Positions 7,913 through 16,113 of a stretch of 64,000 bases of DNA are shown here, one piece after another; within the stretch, counting starts at the first letter, position 1; each line of letters starts with the position of its first letter. This stretch comes from Fen-183 sp036504335. GTDB taxonomy: Bacteria > Acidobacteriota > Thermoanaerobaculia > UBA5066. The stretch covers positions 40,395 through 104,394 of the forward strand of contig DASXVJ010000029.1 in NCBI GenBank assembly GCA_036504335.1. The letters run 5' to 3'. The translations under genes were made by a program, and so were the position numbers. The notes under the pieces are model-generated. The model saw only the letters and a list, made by a program, of their open reading frames with translations. It was not told the DNA's origin and ran no database searches.

Positions 7913-10885
7913 CTACCCGCCGACGACGGCGCGGCAGCGGGCGCAGACGCCGTCCTCGCCGGGCTCGACGTCCTTCTTGACCTGCCAGCAGCGCGGGCAC
8001 TTGGCGCCTTCGGCGGCGCGCGCGAGCACGGACTCGGCGTCTCCCTCCCGCACGACCGACGGCGTCCCGAACACGTCGGCCAGCCTTTCTTCTGAAAGGT
8101 GAAGAAGGGCGAGCGCGCGGTCGACGTTCTCGCCGCGCCCGATCGCGGCGACGGCCTGGGACGCGGAGCCGACCTTGTTTTCGCGCCTCAGGGGCTCGAG
8201 GGCCTGCAGGAACGCCGCTCGAAGCGCGAGGACCACGCCCCACGCCTCTCTTTCATTCGAAGGAATCTCCGAAGTCTTCAGATCCCCCCAGCTCTTCAGG
8301 AACAAGGCGGACGGGTCCTTCGCGTTCCCGGGCAGCGATTCGAATATCTCCTCGGCCGTGAACGGACAGATGGGGGAGAGGGCGACCGCGATCGTCTCCA
8401 CGAGTTTCCAGGCGGCCGTCTGCGCCGATCGGCGCACGGGGTCGTTCGGCGCGAGGACGTAGAAGGCGTCCTTGCGCACGTCACACCAGAAAGCCGAGAG
8501 GTCGACCGTGACGAAATCCAGGAGCCGCCGGGCGACGCCGTGGAATTCGTGACGGCCGTAGGCCTCTCGCGCCTCGCTCGCGAAGCGGCCCGCGGCGTCG
8601 AGGACCCAACGCTCGAGCGGCTCGAGTCGCGCGTCCGGAACGGCGTCCTTCGCCGGGTCGAAGTCGAAGAGGTTCGAGAGCAGGAACCGCGCCGTGTTCC
8701 GGATCTTGCGGTACGCCTCGGACGTGCGCTGGAGGATCTCCTTCGAGAGCGGGTCGTCGTTCGTGTAGTCGAGCGACGCGACCCAGAGGCGGATGACGTC
8801 GGCGCCTTCGGTCTTGAGCAGGTCCTGCGGCTCGATCGTGTTCCCGAGCGACTTCGACATCTTCCGGCCGTCGCCCGCGACGACGAAGCCGTGCGTGAGC
8901 ACCGTGTCGAAGGGCGCGCGGTTGGTCAGCGCGACCGACGTGAGGAGCGACGACTGGAACCAGCCGCGGTGCTGGTCGTGACCTTCGAGGTACATCACGG
9001 GGACCGGCGGCTGCGTCGTGTACGGGTCCGCGAGGCCGTAGTCGCCCGAGCGGAGGACGGCTGCGTGCGAGACGCCCGAGTCGAACCAGACGTCGAGGAT
9101 GTCCTTCAGCTTCTCGAAGTTCGTGCCCCCGCAAAGAGAACAGGAGGCCGAAGACGAAGAGGAAGAGGAAGAGGAAGAGGAAGATTTGCTTAGAAAGTAA
9201 GACGGGGGGAACGCGTCGTCGTACCACGCATTGGCGCCGTGCTGCCGGAAGGCCCCTCTTACCCTTTCAAAGAAATCTTCTCTTTCTCTCTTCTCGTTCT
9301 CCGTTCCGCCGCCCTCGACTCTGGGGAAATGGCTGACGATCCCCTTCTCTTTGCAGTCCACGCAGCGCAGGAACGTGATCGGCGAGCCCCAACGCCGCTG
9401 GCGGGAGATCGTCCACTCGAGGCGGTTGTCGACCATCGCGCCGATGCGGTTCTCGCTGTAGGAGGGGATCCACTCCACGCGCCCCCGGATCTCGCCCATC
9501 GCGCGCTCGCGCAGCGCCCCGAGGTCGATGAACCACTGGTGCGTCGCCCGGAAGACGACCGGGTTCTTGCAGCGCCAGCAGTGGGGGTAGGAGTGCGGGG
9601 AGGACTTCTGCGAAAGGAGGATGGAGGCGCCGGCGCGCCCGTCCTTCAGGGCCTCGAGGACGGCGACGTTCGCGTCGTCGGCGGGCGTCTTCGGCGTGAC
9701 GACGCGTTTTCCCCTGAGGAATTCCGGGGCGTTGACGTCGTAGTAGCCGCCCTCGTCCACGGGGCAGAGCGCCGGGTCGTCCACCTTGAAGCCGGCGCGG
9801 CGCACCACCTCGTAGTCGTCGCGGCCGTGGCCGGGCGCGGTGTGGACGAGGCCCGTGCCGTCCGTCGTCGAGACGTGCTCGCCGAGGAGAAATCCGAAGT
9901 TATCGAATGGGTCGGACGCAAAGGGCCGGGCGTAGCGCAGGGCCGGCAAGGCCCCGGCGATCACTTCGCCGCTTTTCTTCGAATGAGGAAGAGGGTGTGC
10001 GTCGCGCCAGCCGAGCGCAGCGGTCACCTGCGGGACGAGCGACTCGGCGACGAGGTAGGCGGCGCCCGGCTCTGATTCCCTCTTCAGAAGTACGTATTCG
10101 ATTTTCGGACCCAGCGCGATGGCGCGGTTCGCGGGCAGGGTCCAGGGGGTCGTCGTCCAGATGACGGCGTAGAGTTGCCGCACGTCGCCCGACTGAGCGA
10201 GAGCGCCCCACACACCGTTCAAAGAATCTTCTCTTAGGGGCATCGCCAGGTAGATCGACCAGTCCGTCTTGTCCTCGTACTCGATCTCCGCTTCCGCGAG
10301 CGCCGTCCGGTCGTGGACGCACCAGAGAACGGCCTTGAAGCCGAACGACACGAGGCCTTTCTCGACGAACCGCCCGAAGGCCCGGGCGATCTCGGACTGG
10401 TAGGAGAAGTCCATCGTCCGGTACGGCTTCATCCACGCGCCGAGGACGCCGAGGCGCATGAAGTCGGTCCGCTGGACGTCGATCCACTTTTCGGCGGAGG
10501 CGCGGCAGGCGTCGCGGATCGCGACGTCGGACATCCCGCGCTTCTTCGGGCCGAGCTCCTTGTCCACCTTGAGCTCGATCGGGAGGCCGTGGCAGTCCCA
10601 GCCCGGCACGTACGGAGCGTCGAAGCCGTCGAGCGTGCGGGACCGCACGACGAGATCCTTGAGGATCTTGTTCATCGCCGTGCCCATGTGAATCCGGCCG
10701 TTGGCGTAGGGCGGACCGTCGTGGAGGATGTACCCGGGAGCGCCCTTCCGCGCGGCGCGGATGCGGCCGTAGAGGTCGTCCTCCTGCCAGCGGGCGAGGC
10801 GCGGAGGCTCGCGCCTCGGGAGATCCCCTCTCATCGGGAAGTCCGTTTTCGGGAGCAGAAGGGTGGATTTCCAGTCGCGGCCCAT
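7913..10885 (-). CDS. ileS: Isoleucyl-tRNA synthetase
   Basis: Charges tRNA-Ile. The 990-residue class I synthetase has the HIGH-type motif HMGT at residues 66-69 within PPYANGRIHMGTAMNK, VPGWDCHGLPIE, a CP1 editing domain, the KMSKS motif in GRKMSKSLGN near residue 675, an anticodon-binding domain and a C-terminal zinc site CPRCWQVK...CARCRAVVGG. A run of 12 serines (about residues 567-578) and a Glu/Arg-rich stretch just before it (EKREREDFFERV) are coded by copies of the dispersed element and are not normal parts of IleS. They sit in a variable loop before the CxxC pair, so the enzyme may tolerate them. Confidence 0.95.
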   Translation of the reverse strand: MGRDWKSTLLLPKTDFPMRGDLPRREPPRLARWQEDDLYGRIRAARKGAPGYILHDGPPYANGRIHMGTAMNKILKDLVVRSRTLDGFDAPYVPGWDCHGLPIELKVDKELGPKKRGMSDVAIRDACRASAEKWIDVQRTDFMRLGVLGAWMKPYRTMDFSYQSEIARAFGRFVEKGLVSFGFKAVLWCVHDRTALAEAEIEYEDKTDWSIYLAMPLREDSLNGVWGALAQSGDVRQLYAVIWTTTPWTLPANRAIALGPKIEYVLLKRESEPGAAYLVAESLVPQVTAALGWRDAHPLPHSKKSGEVIAGALPALRYARPFASDPFDNFGFLLGEHVSTTDGTGLVHTAPGHGRDDYEVVRRAGFKVDDPALCPVDEGGYYDVNAPEFLRGKRVVTPKTPADDANVAVLEALKDGRAGASILLSQKSSPHSYPHCWRCKNPVVFRATHQWFIDLGALRERAMGEIRGRVEWIPSYSENRIGAMVDNRLEWTISRQRRWGSPITFLRCVDCKEKGIVSHFPRVEGGGTENEKREREDFFERVRGAFRQHGANAWYDDAFPPSYFLSKSSSSSSSSSSSSASCSLCGGTNFEKLKDILDVWFDSGVSHAAVLRSGDYGLADPYTTQPPVPVMYLEGHDQHRGWFQSSLLTSVALTNRAPFDTVLTHGFVVAGDGRKMSKSLGNTIEPQDLLKTEGADVIRLWVASLDYTNDDPLSKEILQRTSEAYRKIRNTARFLLSNLFDFDPAKDAVPDARLEPLERWVLDAAGRFASEAREAYGRHEFHGVARRLLDFVTVDLSAFWCDVRKDAFYVLAPNDPVRRSAQTAAWKLVETIAVALSPICPFTAEEIFESLPGNAKDPSALFLKSWGDLKTSEIPSNEREAWGVVLALRAAFLQALEPLRRENKVGSASQAVAAIGRGENVDRALALLHLSEERLADVFGTPSVVREGDAESVLARAAEGAKCPRCWQVKKDVEPGEDGVCARCRAVVGG
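8085..8276. repeat. Dispersed AG-rich element, convergent pair 3 (ileS 3' part)
   Basis: The plus copy at 8085-8109 reads TTTCTTCTGAAAGGTGAAGA. The inverted copy at 8245-8276 reads CCTCTCTTTCATTCGAAGGA. They code on the minus strand for HLSEERL and IPSNEREAW. The spacing between arms is about 135 bp. Confidence 0.55.
9151..9295. repeat. Dispersed AG-rich element, convergent pair 4 with a GAAGAG tandem repeat (ileS)
   Basis: The plus copy at 9151-9208 starts with four or more GAAGAG units (about 9157-9180), then GAAGATTTGCTTAGAAAGTA. The inverted copy at 9253-9295 reads CCCCTCTTACCCTTTCAAAG and runs into an imperfect TCTTTCTC repeat. The arms are 44 bp apart, and the spacer codes for ordinary IleS sequence (RQHGANAWYDDAF). 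Confidence 0.75.
9972..10240. repeat. Dispersed AG-rich element, convergent pair 5 (ileS)
   Basis: The plus copy at 9972-9995 reads TTTTCTTCGAATGAGGAAGA. The inverted copy at 10215-10240 reads CCGTTCAAAGAATCTTCTCT. The arms are about 220 bp apart, the widest of the ten pairs, so this pairing is less secure. Confidence 0.45.
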
Positions 10886-10896
10886 TCGAGCCGCGG

Positions 10897-10902
10897 AGGT
10901 TA
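10897..10902 (-). promoter_or_regulatory. -10-like box TAACCT for ileS
   Basis: On the minus strand TAACCT lies 11 nt before the ileS ATG with no ribosome binding site between. It fits the pattern seen before many genes here but at the long end of the spacing range. Confidence 0.35.
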
Positions 10903-10924
10903 CATGATTCAGATGGATCAGGTG

Positions 10925-10938
10925 GCGCTCCGGAGCGC
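10925..10938. promoter_or_regulatory. 14-bp perfect palindrome between divergent genes
   Basis: GCGCTCCGGAGCGC is a perfect palindrome in the 79-bp gap between ileS (minus) and the oxidoreductase (plus), placed between their two -10 boxes. It could be an operator. In such G+C-rich DNA a chance palindrome is possible. Confidence 0.3.
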
Positions 10939-10949
10939 TGTTCGTCCCT

Positions 10950-10955
10950 TACACT
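10950..10955 (+). promoter_or_regulatory. -10 box TACACT for the Gfo/Idh/MocA gene
   Basis: TACACT lies 9 nt before the ATG. No ribosome binding site separates them. Confidence 0.5.
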
Positions 10956-10964
10956 CCGCCGCGC

Positions 10965-11909
10965 ATGACGTCGCTCAAGACCGGTGTCGTCGGCTGCGGC
11001 TACCTCGGCCGGCACCACGCGCGCATCCTGTCCACGCTCGAGGGTTCGAGTCCGGCCGGCTTCGTCGAGACGGACGACGCCGCAGCGGCGGCGATCGAGG
11101 CCGCTCACGGGGCCGCGGGGATGGTCCGCCGGCGGTCGATCCGGGATCTCCTGGACGAGGGGGCCACGGCCGTCGTCGTCGCGTCACCCACCGTCACGCA
11201 CGCCGCCGTCGCCGAGGAGCTCCTCCTCGGAGGCGCGGACGTGATGGTCGAGAAGCCGATCACCGCGACGCTCGCCGAGGCGGACCGCCTCGTCGCGATC
11301 GCCCGGGAGAAGGGCCGCGTCCTGCAGGTCGGGCACATCGAGCGCTTCAACCCGGCCGTCGCGGCCATCCGGCCGCTCGTCACCAACGTGAAGTTCATCG
11401 AGGCGCACCGCCTCGGGGTGTTCGTGCCGCGCGCGCTGGACGTGGACGTCGTCCTCGACCTTCTCGTCCACGACCTCGACATCGCGCTGGACCTCGTGGG
11501 ACGGCCGGTCGTCGAGATCCGCGCCGTCGGCGTCCCGATCCTCTCGAACAAGATCGACATCGCCTCCGTGCGGCTGTCGTTCGAGGGCGGGTGCGTCGCG
11601 AACCTGACGGCCTCGCGCGTTTCGCAGGAGAAGACGCGGAAGTTCCGGTTCTTCCAGCCGGACTGGTACTTCTCGATCGACACCCAGAACCGCGACGTGA
11701 CGGCGTTCCGCCTGGACCGGATGACGGGCCCGCCGCGCATCGTGCCGTGGCCGGTCGCCGTCGAGCCGCAGGACGCGCTGACCGCCGAGGACGCCGCGTT
11801 CCTGAAGGCGTGCCGCGCGCGCAGCGAGCCCGAGGTCACCGGCGAGGCCGGGCGCGCGGCGCTGAAGCTCGCGCTCGACATCCTCGAAGAGATGGGCCGG
11901 AACCGTTGA
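10965..11909 (+). CDS. Gfo/Idh/MocA-family oxidoreductase
   Basis: The 314-residue NAD(P)-dependent oxidoreductase has an N-terminal Rossmann motif GVVGCGYLGRHHA, then SPTVTHAAVAEELL and VEKPITATLAEAD with the EKP motif typical of the family, and a C-terminal alpha/beta domain. GHIERFNPA and HDLDIALDL resemble the sugar-nucleotide 3-dehydrogenase branch found near lipid A genes (GnnA-like), but no lipid A genes are adjacent. The next gene starts 2 nt after its stop, so it heads a three-gene unit. Confidence 0.85.
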   Translation: MTSLKTGVVGCGYLGRHHARILSTLEGSSPAGFVETDDAAAAAIEAAHGAAGMVRRRSIRDLLDEGATAVVVASPTVTHAAVAEELLLGGADVMVEKPITATLAEADRLVAIAREKGRVLQVGHIERFNPAVAAIRPLVTNVKFIEAHRLGVFVPRALDVDVVLDLLVHDLDIALDLVGRPVVEIRAVGVPILSNKIDIASVRLSFEGGCVANLTASRVSQEKTRKFRFFQPDWYFSIDTQNRDVTAFRLDRMTGPPRIVPWPVAVEPQDALTAEDAAFLKACRARSEPEVTGEAGRAALKLALDILEEMGRNR

Positions 11910-11911
11910 AG

Positions 11912-12817
11912 ATGAGGAAAGAGAAGAAGAAGATTTCTTCGAGTGGAGGAGAGAGAGGGACGCCGCGCATCGGCCTCATCGGGGGCTCCGGTCTCTACAA
12001 CCTGCCCGGGTTGAAGATCACCTCCGAAGTCGCGCTTTCGACTCCCTTCGGAAAGCCGTCCGACTCTTACTTTCTGGGAAATCTCTCTTCTGTCCCTGTG
12101 GCATTCCTCGCGAGGCACGGACGCCACCACGCGCTCCTGCCCACTGAGGTCAACTACCGCGCCAACATCTGGGGACTGAAATCCCTCGGCTGCTCATGGG
12201 TGATCTCCGCTTCCGCCTGCGGCTCGATGAAGGAGGCCTACAGGCCGACCGACATCGTCCTGCCGGACCAGTTCATCGATCTCACGAAGAGCCGCGCCTC
12301 GACGTTCTTCGGCGAAGGCATGGTCGGGCATGTTTCGTTCTCGCACCCCGTCTCGACGGCGCTCCTCGACGCCCTCGAGGCGGCGGGGAAGGCCGAGAAG
12401 GCCGTCGTCCACCGCGGCGGGACGTACGTCTGCATGGAAGGGCCGCAGTTCTCCACGAAGGCCGAGTCGCTCCTCTACCGGTCCTGGGGCGTCGACGTCA
12501 TCGGCATGACGAACGCGACGGAGGCGAAGCTCTGCCGCGAGGCCGGGATCGCCTACGCGTCGGCCTGTCTCGTGACGGACTACGACTGCTGGCACGAGGA
12601 GGAGGGCCCGGTCAGCGTCGAGGCCGTCCTCGCCGTCCTGAAAGCGAACGCGGCGACCGCCAACCGCGTCCTCGCGAACGCCGTGAGCCGGCTCGACCCG
12701 GCGCGGCCGAGCGACTGCGCCGACGCCCTCGCCTTTGCAATCCTCACGCACCCGACGCGCGTTCCCGCCCGGACCCGGAAGCGGCTCGCGCTCCTCACGC
12801 AGAAAGGACGTCCATGA
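11912..12817 (+). CDS. mtnP: Methylthioadenosine phosphorylase / purine nucleoside phosphorylase family protein
   Basis: Phosphorolysis of 5'-methylthioadenosine (or another purine nucleoside) to free base and sugar phosphate, in methionine and purine salvage. The 301-residue product has IGLIGGSGLYNLPGL, TPFGKPSD, ARHGRHHALLPTEVNYRANIW and VCMEGPQFSTKAES, all typical of MtnP. Specificity for MTA over inosine or guanosine is not proved by sequence. The first 17 residues (MRKEKKKISSSGGERGT) are coded by the dispersed element and precede the conserved core. The stop overlaps the next start (ATGA). Confidence 0.88.
   Translation: MRKEKKKISSSGGERGTPRIGLIGGSGLYNLPGLKITSEVALSTPFGKPSDSYFLGNLSSVPVAFLARHGRHHALLPTEVNYRANIWGLKSLGCSWVISASACGSMKEAYRPTDIVLPDQFIDLTKSRASTFFGEGMVGHVSFSHPVSTALLDALEAAGKAEKAVVHRGGTYVCMEGPQFSTKAESLLYRSWGVDVIGMTNATEAKLCREAGIAYASACLVTDYDCWHEEEGPVSVEAVLAVLKANAATANRVLANAVSRLDPARPSDCADALAFAILTHPTRVPARTRKRLALLTQKGRP
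11914..12090. repeat. Dispersed AG-rich element, convergent pair 6 (mtnP)
   Basis: The plus copy at 11914-11960 contains GAAGAAGATTTCTTCGAGTG. The inverted copy at 12064-12090 reads CTCTTACTTTCTGGGAAATC and codes for SYFLGNLS in the conserved core. The arms are about 100 bp apart. The plus copy uses TTCG where other copies have TTAG, which avoids a stop in the mtnP frame. Confidence 0.65.
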
Positions 12818-13818
12818 CGCCCGCGCGCATCGTCGTCACCGGATCGGTGGCCTTCGACTACCTCATGACGTTCCCGGGGAGATTCCTCGACGTCGTCGTC
12901 CCGGACCGGATGAGCCGCCTGTCCGTCTCCTTCCTCGTCGACTCGATGCGCCGCTTGCGCGGCGGTGTCGCGCCGAACATCGCATACGGCCTCGCGCTCT
13001 TCGGTCTCAAGCCCGTGATCATGGCGACGGCGGGCGTCGACGCCCTCGACTACGCCCGGTGGCTCGCGGAGGAGGGCGTGGACACGTCCGAGCTCCACAT
13101 CAGCGACGACCTCTTCACGGCCTCGTTCTTCGTCTCGACAGACGAGGTTCAGAACCAGATCGCGACGTTCTACATGGGGGCGATGGCCCGGGCCGTCGAC
13201 CTGTCGTTCCGCGCCTTCGGGCCGGGGACCGTGTCGCTGGCCGTGATCGCGCCGAACGCCCCCGAAGCGATGATCAAGTACGCGGGGGAGTGCCGCACGT
13301 TGCGCATTCCGTTCGTCTTCGACCCCAGCCAGCAGGTGGCGCGGCTCGGCGGCGACGAGATCCTCGCCGGCCTCGACGGCGCCGCCGTCCTCGTCGCGAA
13401 CGAGTACGAGTTCGGCGTCATCGAGAAAAAGACGGGGCTCTCCGAAACCGAGGTCCTGAAGCGCGTCCCGGTGCTCATCGTCACGCGTGGAGACGAGGGC
13501 TCGACGATCGCGATCCGCGGCGACGGCGCGGAGGAGGCGGTGGTGCACCGGATCCCCCCCGCGAGGCTGCGAACCACGGCCGTGGATCCGACGGGCGTCG
13601 GGGACGCCTACCGGGCCGGACTGCTCGCCGCGCGGCAGCGCGGGCTGCCCTGGGAGGTCGCCGGGCGGGTCGGGAGCGTCGCCGCCGTCTACGCCCTCGA
13701 AACGATCGGCGCCCAGCCGAAGCGCTACGCCATGGGCGAGTTCCTCGACCGCTACCGTGAGAACTTCGGAGCTGACGGCGTGCACGGAACCGTGGACCGC
13801 CTGCTCGCGGGAGCCTGA
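12814..13818 (+). CDS. PfkB-family carbohydrate/nucleoside kinase (adenosine kinase-like)
   Basis: The 334-residue product is a ribokinase-fold kinase. It has VTGSVAFDYLMTFPG at the N-terminus, LRGGVAPNIAYGLALFG, and the PfkB signature DPTGVGDAYRAGLLAAR with the catalytic Asp near residue 268. Coupling by a 4-nt overlap with the MtnP-like gene points to nucleoside salvage, and adenosine is a likely substrate. That is inference from context; a sugar substrate is not excluded. Confidence 0.82.
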   Translation: MTPARIVVTGSVAFDYLMTFPGRFLDVVVPDRMSRLSVSFLVDSMRRLRGGVAPNIAYGLALFGLKPVIMATAGVDALDYARWLAEEGVDTSELHISDDLFTASFFVSTDEVQNQIATFYMGAMARAVDLSFRAFGPGTVSLAVIAPNAPEAMIKYAGECRTLRIPFVFDPSQQVARLGGDEILAGLDGAAVLVANEYEFGVIEKKTGLSETEVLKRVPVLIVTRGDEGSTIAIRGDGAEEAVVHRIPPARLRTTAVDPTGVGDAYRAGLLAARQRGLPWEVAGRVGSVAAVYALETIGAQPKRYAMGEFLDRYRENFGADGVHGTVDRLLAGA

Positions 13819-13843
13819 GCTTCAAAGAAGCGGCGCGGCGGGT

Positions 13844-13849
13844 TACACT
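13844..13849 (+). promoter_or_regulatory. -10 box TACACT for ribH
   Basis: TACACT lies 10 nt before the ribH ATG, after a short intergenic gap. No ribosome binding site is seen. Confidence 0.5.
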
Positions 13850-13859
13850 CCGCTTTCGC

Positions 13860-14345
13860 ATGAGCGTCATCGAAGGACACCTCACCTCAGCCGGCCGCCG
13901 CTTCGGCATCGTGGCCGCCCGGACGAACGACGTGGTCGTCTCGCGGCTTCTCGACGGAGCCCTCGACGCCTTCCGCCGGACCGGCGCCGCGGACGTCGTC
14001 GTCGTCCGCACCCCGGGGGCCTGGGAGCTTCCGCTCGCCCTTCGCGACCTCGGCCGCTCCGGCGGTTTCGACGCCCTCGTCGCCCTCGGCGCCGTGATCC
14101 GCGGCGGCACGCCCCACTTCGACTACGTCGCCGGGGAGACGGCCAAGGGAGTCTTCCAGGTCTCCCTCGAGCTCGACCTTCCGGTGTCCTTCGGCGTCCT
14201 CACGTGCGACACGCTCGAGCAGGCGCTCGAGCGTTCCGGCGCCAAGGCCGGCAACAAGGGCTTCGAGGCCGCGATGGCCGCCGTCGAGTCCGCCGACCTG
14301 CGAGCCCGCCTGAAGACCCCGGCCGCGAAGCGCCGCGCGCGCTGA
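13860..14345 (+). CDS. ribH: 6,7-dimethyl-8-ribityllumazine synthase
   Basis: Penultimate step of riboflavin synthesis: condenses 5-amino-6-ribitylaminouracil with 3,4-dihydroxybutanone phosphate. The 161-residue product has TPGAWELPLAL, GAVIRGGTPHFDYVAGE with the catalytic His, and GVLTCDTLEQALERSG...NKG. It has an Arg-rich C-terminal tail. It is followed by nusB, a pairing common in bacteria. Confidence 0.95.
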   Translation: MSVIEGHLTSAGRRFGIVAARTNDVVVSRLLDGALDAFRRTGAADVVVVRTPGAWELPLALRDLGRSGGFDALVALGAVIRGGTPHFDYVAGETAKGVFQVSLELDLPVSFGVLTCDTLEQALERSGAKAGNKGFEAAMAAVESADLRARLKTPAAKRRAR

Positions 14346-14363
14346 CGGGCCGCGGAGGGACGC

Positions 14364-14804
14364 GTGAGCGGCCGCCGTCGCAAGTCCCGCGAGCTGGCCC
14401 TCCAGCTCCTCTACCAGAACGACCTCGCGGGCACCGAGCCCGCGGAGATGTTCCGGCGCACGGAGGAGTTCGTCGAGGCCCGGCCCGACGTGCAGGAGTA
14501 CGCCGCGCGTCTCGTCGAGGGGACGCTCGCCCGCCGCGACGAGCTGGACGCGAAGCTCTCCGAGCGATCGGAGCACTGGCGCCTCGGGCGCATGGCCGCG
14601 GTGGACCGCAACCTGCTCCGTCTCGCGCTCTACGAGCTCCTCTTCGAGAACGACACTCCGGACGCCGTCGTCATCGACGAAGCGGTCGAGATCGCCAAGA
14701 AATTCTCGACGCCTTCGTCGGGCCCGTTCGTGAACGGAGTTCTCGACGGGATCCGCCGCGCCACGTACGGCCCCCGCCCCGCGGTCCCCGGAGACCCGGC
14801 GTGA
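14364..14804 (+). CDS. nusB: Transcription antitermination factor NusB
   Basis: RNA-binding subunit of the antitermination complex acting at boxA in rRNA leaders. The 146-residue helical product has RRKSRELALQLLYQND at the N-terminus and AAVDRNLLRLALYELLF...VVIDEAVEIAKKFS, the NusB core. The GTG start has GGAGGGA as ribosome binding site at 14355-14360. The stop overlaps the next gene by GTGA. Confidence 0.94.
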   Translation: MSGRRRKSRELALQLLYQNDLAGTEPAEMFRRTEEFVEARPDVQEYAARLVEGTLARRDELDAKLSERSEHWRLGRMAAVDRNLLRLALYELLFENDTPDAVVIDEAVEIAKKFSTPSSGPFVNGVLDGIRRATYGPRPAVPGDPA

Positions 14805-15691
14805 GACGACTCGTCCTCGCCCTCGCCTTCATGGCCGGCGCTTCCTCGGCCGTGGCCGACGGCCCGCCCGCGGAGTGGGCCCAGTACCGCGTGGCCGGCG
14901 ACGCGCCGTGGCGCTTCGCGCGCCCCGTCGAAGCGGCCGGCTACCGCGTGGTCCTGTCCAGCCCGGACGGGCGCGCTCTCGAGGCGCGGGTCGTGGTCGA
15001 CGCGTCGCCGTTCGGCGCCGACGGGCCGTTCCCGCCGCGCCTCGACGCGCTCGAGCCCGAGGCCCGCGCGACGCTGGCCGAGCCCCGGCCTGAGGACGCC
15101 GCGCTGGAGGCGGCCTCGTCCCGGATTCTCACCGGCGCCCTGACGACGCTCGAAGCCGTCGAACGCGTGATCGCGTACACGTCCCGAAACGTCGCCTACA
15201 AGCTGCCGGACGGCAACGAGACGGCGGCCTCGGCTTTGCGCTCGGGCCGCGGCTCGTGCGTCGGACGCTCGCTTCTCGCCGCCGATCTCCTCCTGCGCGC
15301 GGGCGTGCCGGCGCGGCAGGTCACCGGCCTCCTCGTCGCGGCGCAACCGGCGGAGCTGACTCCGGAATCCCGGCTCGTGTACAACGCCGGCCTCGGCGGC
15401 GTGCGCCACCGCTGGATCGAGGTCTTCGTGCCGGGCCTCGGCTGGGTGCCGTCGGATCCCGGCGGGCTCGCGAACACGGTGACGGCCCGGCACCTCGCCC
15501 TCTCCCGCCAGCCCGCCTCGTCGTTCCACGCCGGCGTCCTCTCGCGATCGGCCGAGATCCGCCGCCCCATCCTCGAGGGCGGCGAGGGCCGCATCACGCT
15601 CGCGCGTCCGCGCGGCCCCCTCGAGGGCGCGCTTTTCGATCCCGCGCCACTCGCGGCTCCGCGTCCCGCCGGCCGGGACGACCGCCGTTGA
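14801..15691 (+). CDS. Secreted transglutaminase-like (papain-fold) protein
   Basis: The 296-residue product begins with a signal peptide (RRLVLALAFMAGASSAVA). The transglutaminase-like core has the catalytic triad expected of the family: Cys153 in GRGSCVGRS, His203 in VRHRWIEVFV and Asp219 in VPSDPGG. Such domains act as proteases or amidases on proteins or peptidoglycan, or are inactive; the substrate is unknown. The GTG start overlaps the nusB stop by 4 nt, and its own stop overlaps the next gene by TTGA. Confidence 0.82.
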   Translation: MRRLVLALAFMAGASSAVADGPPAEWAQYRVAGDAPWRFARPVEAAGYRVVLSSPDGRALEARVVVDASPFGADGPFPPRLDALEPEARATLAEPRPEDAALEAASSRILTGALTTLEAVERVIAYTSRNVAYKLPDGNETAASALRSGRGSCVGRSLLAADLLLRAGVPARQVTGLLVAAQPAELTPESRLVYNAGLGGVRHRWIEVFVPGLGWVPSDPGGLANTVTARHLALSRQPASSFHAGVLSRSAEIRRPILEGGEGRITLARPRGPLEGALFDPAPLAAPRPAGRDDRR

Positions 15692-16113
15692 CTTCCGGCG
15701 CGGGCGCCCCCGGCGCTCCGCTGTCGATCCTGGTCGTCCTCCCGTCGCCACCGCAGCGCCTCCTCGCCGTCGCCGCGGTGCGCGCGGCCCTGCAGCCGTG
15801 GGGACGAACGGTGGTGGCTGCCGAAGCCGGCTCGGCGTTCGAGGCGCTCTGCCTCGTGGCCCGCGGGCGGCCCGCCCTCGCGCTCGTCGCACTGGACCTG
15901 CCGGTCCTTTCCGGCGACGAGCTCGTGGCCCTCCTGCGCGCTCACCCGGAGCACCGCGGTCTTCCGGTCGTCGCCGTGGCCCCGGGCTCGGACGCCGACG
16001 CCGTTGCGAGGTCCGCGGCGGCGGGCGTGGTCGCGCTGCTGCGCACGCCGTTCGATCCCGCTGCCGTCGCCGCCTCGCTGGCAGCCGCCGGTCTTGCCGG
16101 GAGCCAGCCGTGA
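15688..16113 (+). CDS. Degenerate response-regulator receiver domain protein
   Basis: The 141-residue product has a TTG start overlapping the preceding stop. The fold pattern is that of a CheY-like receiver: ILVVLPSP, LALVALDLPVLSGDELVALL with an Asp at the phosphorylation position, VVAVAPGSD and LLRTPFDP. The N-terminal acidic pair is missing, the conserved Thr is not evident, and the usual Lys before Pro-Phe is replaced. It may have lost phosphorylation-dependent switching. It is coupled to the HEAT/CheR fusion that follows (GTGA overlap), which hints at a common signalling role. Confidence 0.7.
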   Translation: MTSGAGAPGAPLSILVVLPSPPQRLLAVAAVRAALQPWGRTVVAAEAGSAFEALCLVARGRPALALVALDLPVLSGDELVALLRAHPEHRGLPVVAVAPGSDADAVARSAAAGVVALLRTPFDPAAVAASLAAAGLAGSQP

